DNA of 64,000 bases from Eleginops maclovinus (taxonomy: Eukaryota; Chordata; Actinopteri; Perciformes; Eleginopidae). The notes under the pieces were generated by a model. It had not been told where the DNA came from. It did not search any database and saw only the letters and a list, made by a program, of their open reading frames with translations. Location: the NCBI RefSeq assembly GCF_036324505.1, contig NC_086350.1:25925257-25989256 (forward strand), given 5' to 3'. Both the position numbers and the translations under genes were made by a program. This document shows positions 24,970 to 64,000 of the stretch, piece by piece. How positions within the stretch are numbered: position 1 is the first letter of the stretch; each line of letters starts with the position of its first letter.

Positions 24970-26360
24970 AACTGTACAACTGCAACACAAAAATGTAATG
25001 TCATACGCCAAAGATAGATTAGGAGGTTGAGATAGGAGCAACCTAAATGTATTTAAATATTCTTTAAAAGAAAGAACTTGTTAATGCATATATATATTTG
25101 TATTAGTAGAATGCGTGTCTGTCCGCTGGTTACTGTTCATGACAATCATTATTGATGATGTGCCTATACTGCATATGTATGCCAAAGTTGTACAGAGAAT
25201 AGTTATTTTAGGGTTAGTCCCGCCCGTCCTTAACTTTAATTGGTTTTATATAAAGCTTCACATTTTTCAGTCGAACACCAGCTACTTGTAGCTCCTACAG
25301 GTTCATCACTCTGCTTTTAAAAGTGTCCTCAAGTGTTTGGTGATGCAGTGCAGCATTTGCCTGAGATGGGCCTTAATGAATTAACCCACAGTACTTTGAG
25401 TATGTATTTTTTTTTACCGGTAAATATATTGCACAGAATACATTACTGAACAGAGAAACAATATGATTCATATGATGGGCAATTTTGTCTCTGCTCACCT
25501 CGAGGTTGGGCAATAAGCCTTGCAGTGAAACCAGCCAGATAGGATTAGTTTATATGGTGACCATAGGAACACAACTGCAGTGTCTGTAAGAATGCAGCTT
25601 TCGCTTTGCATGATTCCCTAATAATGTGTTACATATGGGAGAGTAACCAAGCAACACATTCTGGAAACCTTAACTTAATTACCACATTTGACCCAAACCT
25701 CCTTCCATAAATCCAGTGCAGATGTTTACCATGAATTGCAGGGCAGTGAAAAGGCAAAGAAAGCAGAGGAATCAGCACAAGAAACATGTATTCTCTGACT
25801 GAAGACCACTGGACACAACAAAGGCAGTTTTACAAACCATGCAGCAGTTTTTTAAAGTTGCACAGAGGTGTAAAATAGTGGACAGGGTCACCACTGCAGG
25901 AACAGATAGTGTTCGCAGTATGATAGCTCAGCAATAATCATGTTGTATTCAAGTTAAAACCCTCTGATTTCTCGGTTTGTCATGCAGTTCTTTATTACAA
26001 CAGACATGAATTTGTTTTATCTCCCCCAAAATACAAGTGTTTAACCTTGTCATTAACCATGATTGATAACTGATTATTATTGTGTTTAACACAATTAAAC
26101 TAAGTGCTCTGAGTTGTGCAGATACATGTTTAAGCCAACACTGACATACTGTCATTTATAACCTTTGAACTGAGTTACTGACACAGATTCTGTAACTGAA
26201 ACAAATACCAATCATGTTTTTTTTTATTGTTGAGTTAGAAATGTTGAAAATGTACCAAAAATCTTGAAAACCGTCCCGTCTTTTTTCATGTATGATGTTC
26301 ATGTAATGGCACATGCTATGGAGAAAAATCTAGACGTAATAAACAACTTGTTTCTTTGAT
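24970..26360 (+). other. probable 3' UTR of the zinc-finger gene
   Basis: AT-rich and non-coding. The first clear AATAAA I find downstream of the stop is at 26338-26343, and another lies at about 26650. The end of the transcript is inferred from these signals only. Confidence 0.35.
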
Positions 26361-26973
26361 TTGGATTCACACTGTAAGTATTATAGGAGTTCACAGTTGT
26401 TTGGCTTGAACAGGTTATTTATTTTATATTTTTTTAACCTTTAAAACAAATAATGATTTGACAGTTGTCCTGATTTTATGAATTAAAATTAAAATGATAA
26501 ATTCATCTTTTAAATCCCATTATACGTTTGTGCTTTGGCAATATGTTCTATGTTACTAAATAAGAGCATATTAGTTGCAATGAAATAATTTAATTTTGGT
26601 GTGTCTTTAATCTATATGTAAAAATGCAAATTACATCTTATAATTTTAAAAATAAAATGTTGCATTTGAATGCATTGTTCTGTGGTCTTTAAACCCACAC
26701 TGCACCACTGATGCAGATTTAAAGAGTTAAAGAGCAACCAGAGGTTAAGAACGGAACGGAAATAAGGAGTCTAGTTTTGCTTAACAAAACTAGATCCTTG
26801 TACCCTGTAACATTACTTATACCACACAAAACTGTTACAAGTGAAATTGCTGCTTTGAAAAAATGGGACTTAAAGTGGTGGATAATATTATCCAGTGGAT
26901 TTTGAAATGATTTAACAAACAAACCCCAACCCAGTGTTGGTATGTCTTTTCAAGCTTTAGGTAATAGGTGTAA

Positions 26974-27425
26974 TGTCAGGGTTGGGTGACAGGACCCAAG
27001 CGCAGAGTGAACAAAGGGAGGCAGGTATGGGGGTTCGAACTAAAAGCGAGCTTTATTAAATAAAAGCTGTTAACAAACACAAAAAGGCAAGGTACCAAAA
27101 ACAGAAAAGTAGCAAAGAAAATTATGACGAACCGAAGGACCAGGGAGGACAAGGGAGGGAAGACCAGGACACGCCACAAGGAACAGACTCTTGAGAAAGA
27201 CGACGACCGGACAAGTGACAAAAGGGGAACTAAGATTAAATACACAAGGGTAATCACAAGACAAGGCACAGCTGGAGAGGGGAGAAGAAACACAGGGGCA
27301 ACAGGTGAACACAATGACACAATTGGACACAGGAGGGAAACGCAGACAGGAAGTGAAACTAAACATGACACAAGAGGGGAAACATCTCAAAATAAAAAAA
27401 AAAAAACAGAAACAAAACAAGGATC
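26974..27425 (-). mobile_element. solo LTR (Ty3/gypsy family of 39345-41384)
   Basis: Read on the minus strand it has the same order of blocks as the LTR at 39345-39786: cacttcctgtct, gtttccctcctgt, gttgcccctgtgtttc, a pol II poly(A) signal region with ttttatttaataaagctcgc, and the end gggtcctgtcacccaaccctgaca. The TG start (26974, plus strand) is clear. The other end is approximate and no target duplication was found. Confidence 0.6.
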
Positions 27426-27758
27426 ATGAAATGTATATAGTGTATACACATAAGCCATAGGTTACTGAATGCAAAACTGCAGTATGGGCCCTGGGACTTT
27501 TATATATGATTTAATTTGATTAGTATAATCATTAAACTAATGTAATATTTTATGTTGTGGTTAGTTGAGGGGGATTTTATTGAACTATTTTGTATTGGAC
27601 TGCAACACATTTGTTTTATTGAATTATGATTGATATTCTCTAATTAGACTTTTACACGTTAAGTAACTTGTTATCATTTGACACTTAAAAGCAAAATTAA
27701 AACATGTAAGTATGTCAGATTGTACATTAAATATGATGCATTATTATAGTTTCAAATA

Positions 27759-28283
27759 CACTGCCCACCCAAAAAAAAGGTCACACTCTAATATTCGTTG
27801 GACCGCCTTTAGCTTTGATTACGGCACACATTCTCTGTGGCATCGTTTCCACAAGCTTCTGCAACGTCACAACATTTATTTCTGTCTTGCATTAATTTGT
27901 CGCCAAGATCTTGCATTGATGACGAGAGATTCAGACCACTGCGCAAAGTCTTCTCCAGCACATCCCAAAGATTCTCAATCGGGTTCAGGTCTAGACTCTG
28001 TGGGGGCCAATCCATGTGTGAAAATGATGTCTCATGCTCCCTGAACCACTCCTTCACAATTTGAGCCCGATGGATCCTGGCCTTGGTATCTTGGAACATG
28101 CCCGTGCCATCAGGGAGAAAAAATCCATTGATGGAATAACCTGGTCAGTCAGTATATTCAGGTAGTCAGCTGACCTCATTCTTTGGGCACGTTGCTGAAC
28201 CTAGACCAGACCAACTGCAGCAACCCCAGATCATAGCACTGCCCCCACAGACTTGTGACCTTTTTCTTTTTGACCGGGCAGTG
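27759..28283 (-). mobile_element. Tc1-type element, internally deleted
   Basis: Termini cactgcccacccaaaaa and ttgaccgggcagtg are inverted over about 28 bp and flanked by TA (27757-27758 and 28284-28285). The minus strand keeps a transposase piece (27809-28099) with [30 protein letters not shown] and [20 protein letters not shown], including the second Asp and downstream Glu of the DDE triad. The N-terminal DNA-binding half is gone. Confidence 0.75.
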
Positions 28284-28749
28284 TATTTTAAACAAATTTA
28301 AAATAACTTAGAATTATACTTGTGTATAATTATAATTCTTTGGTCAATAGCTCGGATGTATGGAACTACACTGCAGAGTGAACTGATAAGAAGCAGCATG
28401 AGTTGGACAAACACATAAACATGCATCAGCAGGTTCCAGTAACACCCCTGATGTGTTCATCTTTAAAGTGACAGAAAAAACAACATTGCTGCTACAGCAG
28501 TAGTTTATCTATTTCATATTACCGGCACCAACAAACAATGGTGTGCAATTATTAGTTAATCCCTTACCACCCTTTCCTTCTTTCTCTTTTTAAATATATA
28601 ATCCCTAACGTGAAATGAAATCAGTCTGATTTTTGATACTTTTTATGTTTTTCAGCAACAGGGTTTTGTAATTACCTTCCCTACATTGTTTTTTCTGTGG
28701 TTATTGGTTGGGTCTTTGATTCTCACTCCAAGAAATGCTTTTACATGTA
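28284..28749. other. no recognisable gene
   Basis: AT-rich intergenic sequence. Nothing supportable seen. Confidence 0.4.
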
Positions 28750-28932
28750 CCTTTTCCTACAGATTGAGCAGCCAAATGGTTTCTCTCCTGTATAAATTTG
28801 CATGTGTGCAGTTAGCCCCCCCTGTGGGAAAATGTCTCTGCTCAAACAAGACAGCTATAGGGTTTTCATTCTTGCTGAATATTTTACCACCAATAGTGCA
28901 ACTAAACGATTTCTCCCCAGTGTGGACTTTAA
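28750..28932 (-). pseudogene. C2H2 zinc-finger relic
   Basis: The minus strand reads VHTGEKSFSCTIGGKIFSKN, and about 100 bp further a second linker and finger start, REKPFGCSI. The first finger has lost its second Cys and its His pair. A stop-containing gap separates the two pieces. It is a decayed finger array in the opposite orientation to the intact zinc-finger gene 4 kb away. Confidence 0.6.
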
Positions 28933-29829
28933 TGGTTCCAGGTGTCTATTTGTGTTGGGCCCACATAAATCATTGAAGCAGGGAATCATACTTTACTCTA
29001 TAAAAATATTATAGAAATACAATATTTATTCAGACTTTACATGGAAACTCACATTTCGTTCCTCTTCTCCACATTTTATTACCGAAGACATCACCATCGC
29101 TTCACTCACAGTCCAAGATGATGTCCAAGCAACATTAAAGCAATCAAAATAGTTATAAAGATTTCTGAAGTATTTTATTCTTCAATGTAAGCTAAAAAAT
29201 TGCAATGCTACATTGGAAGGCAAAACATAAAACACATTAAGAATAGAAAACTTATACAAAGCAGGCATTTACACCATGGTAATGCAATGTATTACAAAAC
29301 TAGAAATTAAAACGCAATAATGAGCCATGTTTCAATCATATTTCTGTATCCCTGCTGTGACACCGCCAACATGTTTTTATAACATTTGCAGTGGGTATGT
29401 GTGGAGCCTAATGAGGAGCAAAATAATAAACTAATGAGTGTATGTAGAGTTATGAAACCTTTCTGTATGTGTGCTCAAAGGTGTGAATGTTTCTACAACC
29501 TCTAACCTTTTATTGATATGTGGAACATTGACATTTTAATTTCAAAGAGTGAAATAACTGATGTCTAAAGTACACTTTGCCTGTCTTTAACATGTGACAT
29601 GCTGATTTTGAGTCATTTAGGCATATTTAACATCTGGGATAAGCAGGTGAAAATCTGCAGTACCTTCATCAGACACACGATGAGTATGAGTAGCACTAAT
29701 GCTTCAGACCTGTTATATTTTCAATCAGCTTTACCTTTCCATATTTAACAGTTTCCTCTTGCTCAGATGAATACACATGTCAAATGTCTTCTTTTTTTAA
29801 TACAATCCCAAGTTCAGCGATAGACAACA
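28933..29829. other. no recognisable gene
   Basis: AT-rich sequence between the zinc-finger relic and the presumed ano1 3' end. No coding or repeat signal seen. Confidence 0.4.
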
Positions 29830-29844
29830 TCAGTCTGCATTTCT

Positions 29845-29850
29845 TTTATT
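29845..29850 (-). terminator. candidate ano1 poly(A) signal
   Basis: TTTATT on the plus strand (AATAAA in the transcript), about 430 bp past the ano1 stop. It was picked on position only; other AATAAA matches occur further down. Confidence 0.3.
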
Positions 29851-30282
29851 GGCACTATTGCAAACTAGTAGCTGGGCTTTACTCTTGGTAAATACCTAAT
29901 AATAATAATTGGACTTCATTTCAAAAAAGCCATTTGCATTTTGTTGTTGAAGTTTATGCATATTCATAGATGTGTGTATACTTTGCAAATCTGAGCACAC
30001 ATTATTCTCAAACATATTCTCCAAACTGTGTTTAAGTGTATGGATAATTTTAAAAATCTGATTTTCTTTTACAAATCTAAATGCACAAACAAATTGAGAG
30101 CCAAATATTAACCCCCAGCCCCTATCACTTTCAAATCTCATCACCCAACTGCTCTCCCAGTTGTTGGAATGTACCGAACAAGGACAAAACACACAGTTAG
30201 GTCGGCCTGAGCTAGCAGGCTATTAGCAATTCCTCCTAGCCATGCTCTGCTAATGAAGAGCTAAGGATCAATGTCTCCAGCA

Positions 30283-59194
<28,912 letters not shown>

Positions 59195-59367
59195 CTGACG
59201 GCAGCACATAGAGAGAAAGAGAGACAGAATGTTTTTGGATTTGGATTTCATGGATGCACAATTTAGTGTGTTATAACAAAGTCCATCTTTCAACCTGGCT
59301 TAGCAAATGATGTTTCATCAAATTCTGGTATAGTTCAGACAAATATGTATAGGAAGAAATAAATGTA

Positions 59368-59369
<2 letters not shown>

Positions 59370-59431
<62 letters not shown>
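59370..59431. repeat. (TTA)n microsatellite
   Basis: TTA tract with one cat interruption. Confidence 0.97.
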
Positions 59432-59538
59432 GTGCCCTAATAGTGTACTGAAATTCAAGTTTCTAACCATATACTGTAGGTGTGAATGTAAATGCAAAAT
59501 TGCTACAGAAATGTTTCAATCATTGAAGGAAACATTGG

Positions 59539-59765
59539 GCAGCCATGGCTCAGGTAATACAGTGTTTGTCTGCCAGTTGGAAGGTGGTCCAAGGCCCTGC
59601 AGTCTACATTGGACAAGATGCTTAACCCCAAAATTACAATGTGTGTGTCAATCATAAGTCTCCCTGAGCATGTGGCAGCTTGTATGGGTGTGAATGTGTG
59701 TGAATGCTGACTGGTATGTGTAAAAACAATGAAAGGTCGTATTGACCAGAAACTGTTATTTAAAT
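59539..59765 (+). repeat. tRNA-derived SINE
   Basis: Box A-like catggctcaggtaatac, degenerate box B (aaggtggtccaaggcc), body gacaagatgcttaacccc and gcatgtggcagcttg, end aatgaaaggtcg. Same general type as 34333-34607 but more diverged. Confidence 0.6.
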
Positions 59766-60254
59766 TCAGTGCTTTTACCATAACCATCCCACACTTCCAT
59801 AAATTATAATGTATGATATTTATTTTTTCTATTATGTTTACTTCAATTTAGAGTTGACATTAATAGCATGGTTGCCCAGTGACTCAAACCAGGGCTGGTA
59901 ATGTTTATTGCATCATCTTCTATAAGATGTTTGGTGCTGGGCAGGCAATGAACAGTTTTAGGCCTGAACCAGATTCAAATCTAAAGTCTCTTCCTGTCTC
60001 CTGTCAGCAAGCAGTGCTTTTCCCACCATCAAGAAATGAAAGCTGGCCTTACTTAAAAAGTGCAGGCTAGTCAACATCCTCTCTACAGACTATAAGGTGC
60101 TTTCCAGAACCTTATCAAACAGACTGAAGGACATTCTGGAAATAATTAGCTAGGTCCGACATATGTTATTCTGCATATTAATAAACTGTACACAGGTGAA
60201 TGCAAGATTACACTGCTTTAGAGAAGATTATTTTACATTTATATTGGAAGGTTT

Positions 60255-60420
60255 GTTTGAATTACAGTTCAGACCACTGCATAGTTTACTTGGTAGAGCT
60301 AGCAGCCCATGCACTGGGGATCAGTCCCTGCTGTTGCAGATGCAGGTTAGAATCTGACCAGTGAACCTCTTACATGCGGTCTTGGGTAACTAGAAAGACG
60401 TTATATAAATTAAAATTATT
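60255..60420 (+). repeat. degenerate tRNA-like SINE
   Basis: Box A-like tagtttacttggtagag and box B-like aggttagaatctg are 60-70 bp apart, followed by a short body and an (ATT) tail. Confidence 0.45.
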
Positions 60421-61547
60421 ATTACAAATGTCATCTCCTTATATCTATCTTTGAAAATAAACTGAACTACCAACAATAATGTATTTGTTGATTTGTCAGA
60501 AATGTATGATGAAATAATTTTGCATATTAAGAGGCCATATGCAGAAACACACAGACATAGAGCACTCATCATCCTCAGATCTGTCAGTCACATTGATCCA
60601 CACACACATCACTGGGGGAACCGACGATGGCAAGCTATCAAACTTTCCTCAAATTTAGGGCTCATTATTTATGTTTTACTTAATTTGTATTGCTTAGTGA
60701 GAGATTTGGACAAAATCCTCTACATATTAAAATCAAACATCTACACAATGTGCAATTAACACATCAAACTAATAACAGCGATGACCCTGTGAAATCCCAT
60801 TGGCTCATACGTTATAACAAAATTATAAATAATTAAATCAAAAATAGACCGTAGTCTATGCCAACATTTAAATAAAATACCCGATGACCATGATAACAAA
60901 TATAGAAAATTCAGAGTCTCTAGCTTTACAGATAGGATAAATTTGCCTTGGTGTATTTGGTCCATACATAAACAAAATCAAAGAAGCTAAATTGTAAGAA
61001 AAACCACCCAAAAATAAAAACTGTTAGAACAAACATATAACATTTAAATATATACAATTATTTACATGAAATATAGGTACTGTATACCCAAAAACTATGT
61101 ACAGTATACAAAGACAAAATACTCTGAAGTATAAATTTAAATAAAGCATGTGCAGTCAAGCAAAAACAACAAGTATTATTGGTGTGAATAGTTAGGTTGA
61201 GCTGCTTGGAGTCAGCCCTACTTTCTGTCTACTTTGCTTGTGAGAAAGCAGCTATGGTACTTCTGATTTCCATCACATTCAGGAATCTGGATGTCATAGA
61301 TTGAAAGAAAGCTGTTTGCATTAGACCTTGGAGTTATTTGGTGCTACAGTTGGGAGGGGGGGAGGGGGCAGATTGCCCTATGTGTTGCTTCTCAGTAGAT
61401 TGTAAATGAGACATAAATAGTGTGTATCACGAGCTGTGCCAAGACCTGAGTCTTCAGAATTTCTCATCTAAAGTTTACTTATAACGTCTGGCTGCAGATC
61501 TGAGGGATAGAGACAGATCAAGCTACACAGACAGTTACACAAATATG

Positions 61548-62150
61548 TTAAAGGAGAACTCCGGCTATTTTACACCTAAAGACCTGTTTACTAGTCCCAG
61601 GTGGGGTTGAGTTCAAATTGCTGGTTCTGTGTTGGCAGTATACCTAGATTACACAAACTCTGACCCTAACGCGGCTGGTATAGGGGTGCAGTGATAACAT
61701 ATTTTTGTAGGCCGGCCCGGAAAGAGCGTCCTCGACAAAGAGCAGGGGGATTTTACCTTTGGACTTCAGAATATTAGAAAATAACCACTTTGTGCCGCTT
61801 TTATGATGGTTGAAGCGTATATGCAAAACAGCTACCGTTAGGATATAAACAAACTACAGCACGGTCACATGACTTTTCGTCACCACCGCTAAGCTAAAGG
61901 CAGGTAGGGCCTAATGTTCAGCATGATGACATTGAGTATCATTTAGCCATTTGTTAGCAGCCACTGCTTTTATGACATATAGAAGCTTGGGTATTTAATG
62001 ATATACTCTATGTTATGTTCTGTGGTCATCTTCTATGTCTCGTAAAAAAGGCGGTTGCTAACAAGTGACAGCGAGATTGTCATTGTACAGTCCACATTTA
62101 GCTTAGCGGTGGAGATGTGCAGACATGTAACCGTCATGTAGTTTGTTTTT
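61548..62150. repeat. interspersed repeat, family A, longest copy
   Basis: Starts at ttaaaggagaactccgg. Inside, 61838-61902 and 62088-62143 are inverted copies of one another (aaacaaactaca ... accgctaagctaaa). No coding capacity. The class could be a TTAA-type DNA element. Confidence 0.5.
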
Positions 62151-62830
62151 ATGACACTACTACAACTACTACCTCTGACCAAATAAATGTTGTAGAACAA
62201 AACTTAGAAATATCTTTATTTATTTATTTATTTTATCAAAAAAGTTTTATTGGAAGGGGTAAATGGTTACTAATTTCTGGGTTTCAGGACTCATTGTTGC
62301 ACCTATTAAGTGTTTACTCAAAGAAAGGATTTGATGATTAGATGATTTGAATCAATATGTCATATATTCTTCTTATCTGACAGTAGTAAGATTGTCAGCC
62401 ATTTCTGACTTCTCTGTTGAACAAAAGCTGTGAAAAGATCTTTGTGTTTCAGTATTTACAAATGTAGTTTCTTATAAATGCGAAACATTAAGTTTTAATA
62501 CATTTAATTCTGTATTGCATCCCACTTCTGGTGGTGGTGAGTACTACTCAGTCTGAAAGTCTTCCAGTACGTCTCTCTTAAGGAGCTCGGTCAAAGGAGA
62601 ATGTTTAAATAAATCCCTGAAACATTGCCATGTTTCTAAGAGTAGCTCCAGCTCCTTACCTTATTAGTTATTCTAAAACCTCTGAGATTAGCACTAAATA
62701 GGACAGATCACAACTTTTTTTAAATTGTATTGTATTTTAGCACTGGTACCAAAGGATTTTACATTGGAAAAAACGTGTTTTACAGGATTAAACAGTTACA
62801 GCTGAAAAAGATTTTAAGTCAAAGGATTGC

Positions 62831-63051
62831 ATGAGTGATTCACATACTACCCTCACTGAGATAAACTATTTGGATGGGTGGTTAATTAAGGAGCAGGGTG
62901 ATGCAGGTGTTTGTGCACCACCTGCAGCCCTGGAGAACCATGTTGCGCAAATACCAGGCACTACAGACAGCAACTGTAATGACATCAGTGTGCCCAAAAT
63001 AGTACCAGGAGCAATGCCACCAGCGTGCTATACGACAGCATCTAATATCAA
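62831..63051 (+). other. unassigned open frame ending at a consensus splice donor
   Basis: A frame of 74 codons beginning MSDSHTTLTEINYLDGWLI runs to atcaa|gtaagt. I do not recognise the protein. It may be a terminal piece of an unknown transcript or of a repeat. The last 20 bases and the donor recur at 63313, which favours a repeat. Confidence 0.2.
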
Positions 63052-63421
63052 GTAAGTTAGCAGACTGTTTTTGTGAATGAATCTTGCTGTGAGACATCTG
63101 TTTCTGATGTCAAGACATTGACAATGAGTCCTAAAATTGTTCAAAAATAATGTGGATTTAAAGAAAAATGTGCAAGAATATGTAGGCCATGCATTCCTGG
63201 TCTTCTTCAGCCATCTAACATATCTTCTCCAACTGAAAATAACCTTACAAATAAGAGAAACAGTTCTGTTGATACTGCATTAGAAAGTTAGATCAGATCT
63301 TTATTGTTTTTCACGACAGCATCTAATATCAAGTAAGTTAGCAGATTGTTTTGTGAATGAATCTTGCTGTGAGACATCTGTTTCTGAGTCCTAACATTGA
63401 TTTAAAAAAAACATGGATTTG
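63032..63421. repeat. local direct repeat, ~110 bp, spaced 281 bp
   Basis: acgacagcatctaatatca and about 90 following bases occur at 63032 and again at 63313, with small deletions in the second copy. Confidence 0.85.
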
Positions 63422-64000
63422 AACGTCTACCAAGTTGAAGATGTTGTAGCTTAACCAAATCTTAACCCCAACCCTAACCTTAGTTTACCAATATTTAGAA
63501 ATTAGGAACCCCTTCATGAATCTGACAAGAGGTTTTCAATTGCTCGTTCACTCAAGTTTATATTAAATCTGGGTGTATGGATGTTTCATGGAGGAGGCTC
63601 CATGTCTCTTCAGCTCTTATTTTATGAGCCCTCTGCTGCCCAGACCACCAGAGGAGAGTCATACATTATCAGCAGTTAAGTGCTCCTGTCAGTTAGCACA
63701 ATGAACTCTCTCTTGATCTTCCTCATGGACTGATGGTTTAGGTCGACAGATCAACAGGGAATCACTTGTTACGTTTAAAAAATCCTTTTTCACAAGACTT
63801 TTTTAATTCTCGATTCTGATTGGTCAGTTGTGACATTTAGCAATCTCTTATTTCTTTCATTCAGATATGGACGCGTCCATCATACACTTTGGAGGTCTAT
63901 GCTCAGTTGTTTTGATTTGCAAAAATACATCAGTTTTGGCATCATAAAATAAATATTTTTCAGTTTGAACGGAAAAATTGTTTTCTAACATTAATTGTAA
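63422..64000. other. no recognisable gene
   Basis: No coding, RNA or repeat signal that I can support up to the window end. Confidence 0.4.

Larger units (their letters stand above)
59195..61547. other. 5' flank or first intron of ano1; no exon found
   Basis: Contains (TTA)n and two SINE-like sequences listed separately. I looked on the minus strand for the expected N-terminal exon (an acidic start followed by a D-I-G-Y-L-P-like stretch) and did not find it. Confidence 0.4.

Noticed and set aside
24457..25041. 194-codon minus-strand frame
   Set aside because: Antisense shadow of the zinc-finger array.
27124..27429. 101-codon plus-strand frame rich in Arg, Lys and Thr
   Set aside because: It is the antisense of a solo LTR; composition reflects the CT-rich LTR.
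59291..59293. Possible ano1 start at the methionine upstream of exon 1
   Set aside because: The stretch between it and 59194 lacks anoctamin similarity, contains the pre-exon acceptor, and the family has residues before this exon.

Overview
The window looks like a teleost (ray-finned fish) nuclear chromosome segment. Coding capacity is split into short exons with GT/AG borders. (CA)n/(GT)n microsatellites are abundant. The interspersed repeats are of kinds common in fish: Tc1-like, Kolobok-like with TTAA target sites, Ty3/gypsy LTR, L2-, L1- and Rex3/RTE-like LINEs, and tRNA-derived SINEs. Nothing bacterial, plasmid-borne or CRISPR-like is present.

Two real genes can be supported. (1) A plus-strand C2H2 zinc-finger gene has two coding exons (20056-20248 and 23834-24969, 442 aa when spliced). 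Its 3.6 kb intron holds two (CA)n tracts, a common fish repeat and a Kolobok-like element. (2) A minus-strand anoctamin-1 gene (ano1, TMEM16A calcium-activated chloride channel) fills about 30.2-59.2 kb. I could place 24 coding exons with consistent phases (2808 nt: 935 codons plus stop), from the cytosolic N-terminal domain to the stop codon. The first coding exon, expected to hold roughly the first 35 residues, was not found and probably lies beyond 59.2 kb or outside the window. The set includes a 12-nt microexon (EALK) at the position of the mammalian regulated segment c (EAVK). The intron where mammals carry segment d is too short to hold it.

Layout: 1-19.9 kb is intergenic and made largely of decayed elements: a THAP/SWIM-type DNA element at 4.1-5.6 kb, LINEs at 7.9-8.7, 9.0-9.9, 11.4-11.8 and 13.8-14.1 kb, and SINEs. 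20-25 kb is the zinc-finger gene. 25-30 kb is intergenic with a solo LTR, a short Tc1-type element and a minus-strand zinc-finger relic. 30-59 kb is ano1, whose introns hold an almost complete but broken Tc1 element, a LINE tail with a hairpin inversion, a gutted Ty3/gypsy element with a minisatellite core, MITEs and several long (CA)n tracts. 59-64 kb lies 5' of the mapped ano1 exons and carries SINEs and other repeats.

The most interesting signal is in ano1 RNA processing. Exon 19 encodes two acidic calcium ligands. In the pre-mRNA it lies between a (UG)52 tract abutting its 3' splice site and a (CA)40 tract 32 nt past its 5' splice site; the two tracts are complementary. Exon 10 also has a (UG)50 tract at its 3' splice site. 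The microexon is followed 75 nt downstream by a (CUG)n tract. These layouts resemble known TDP-43, hnRNP L and MBNL splicing control elements, but regulation here is inference.
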